A stretch of 6,462 bases of DNA from an uncultured Eubacteriales bacterium (GTDB lineage: Bacteria; Bacillota; Clostridia; Oscillospirales; Acutalibacteraceae). This document shows, piece after piece, positions 6,370-6,462 of the stretch (the stretch's first letter is position 1; each line of letters begins with the position of its first letter). The notes under the pieces were generated by a model that searched no databases, had not been told where the DNA came from, and was given only the letters and a program-made list of their open reading frames with translations. The stretch spans positions 1 to 6,462 of the forward strand of contig ONWY01000080.1 of assembly GCA_900321665.1 (NCBI GenBank), read 5' to 3'. The position numbers and the translations under genes are program-made.

Positions 6370-6462
6370 ATGAGTTATTATAATTGTGATTTAAGGGATA
6401 TTCAAATCGAATCATTAAAAATTTTACTGGATATTAAAGAAGTGTTTGAAAAAAACAATTTA
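6370..6462 (+). CDS. LicD-like protein, N-terminal fragment (3' end cut by window edge)
   Basis: Thirty-one codons are open from the ATG at 6370 to the window edge. The peptide begins MSYYNCDLRDIQIESLKILL and continues with DIKEVFEKNNL. The pattern 'LRxIQ-x-x-x-LKILLDIxxVFEKNNL' is what precedes the catalytic 'YFLSGGTLLGAxRHxGFIPWDDDID' block of LicD proteins, a nucleotidyltransferase-like family that attaches phosphocholine or related phospho-groups to surface glycans. The diagnostic block itself lies outside the window, so the assignment rests on the leader segment and on the polysaccharide context. The gene is divergent from the acyltransferase, with 137 bp between the two starts, and probably opens a further rightward transcription unit. 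No clear promoter for it was found. Confidence 0.65.
   Translation, partial: MSYYNCDLRDIQIESLKILLDIKEVFEKNNL

Noticed and set aside
6379..6384. TATAAT near the start of the licD-like gene as a promoter -10
   Set aside because: It lies inside the coding sequence, downstream of the start codon, and no -35 element sits 16-18 bp upstream.
1..6462. Mobile elements, CRISPR arrays, tRNA or rRNA genes
   Set aside because: No transposase motifs, terminal inverted repeats, spaced direct repeats or structured RNA sequences were seen; nearly all of the window is accounted for by polysaccharide genes.

Overview
The window is a piece of a surface-polysaccharide (capsule or secondary cell-wall polymer) biosynthesis locus. 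The DNA is AT-rich, genes are tightly packed with purine-rich Shine-Dalgarno sites (AGGAG-type), and one promoter has consensus -35/-10 hexamers. Together with a licD-like gene beginning at the right edge, this suggests a low-GC Gram-positive organism (Bacillota, perhaps a gut or host-associated Clostridia member). That placement is inferred from style and gene content and is not proven.

Layout: four genes run left to right on the + strand (1-4281). They are a family-4 glycosyltransferase cut by the left window edge, a second complete family-4 glycosyltransferase, UDP-N-acetyl-D-mannosamine dehydrogenase (wecC/cap5O type) and non-hydrolysing UDP-GlcNAc 2-epimerase (wecB/mnaA/cap5P type). Gaps are -4, 17 and 20 bp, so this is one operon whose promoter lies outside the window. 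Facing it on the - strand is a two-gene unit (6232 down to 4327): a membrane acyltransferase of the acyltransferase-3 family, then a family-2 glycosyltransferase. The two overlap by 8 bp, and the unit has its own strong promoter (6265-6293) and its own intrinsic terminator (4292-4316). A 137-bp divergent intergenic region separates this unit from the first 31 codons of a LicD-like gene on the + strand (6370 to the edge).

How the genes fit together: WecB converts UDP-GlcNAc to UDP-ManNAc and WecC oxidises it to UDP-ManNAcA, an acidic sugar donor. The three glycosyltransferases would assemble a repeat unit, the acyltransferase would decorate sugars (probably by O-acetylation), and the LicD-like protein would add a phospho-substituent such as phosphocholine. 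The enzyme classes are clear from motifs. The acceptor sugars, linkages and final polymer cannot be read from this window.

I looked for an undescribed system and did not find one. The best leads are modest: a glycosyltransferase with an altered nucleotide-binding motif, a self-contained inverted two-gene cassette, and an intergenic region with facing -10 hexamers and a small hairpin ahead of licD.
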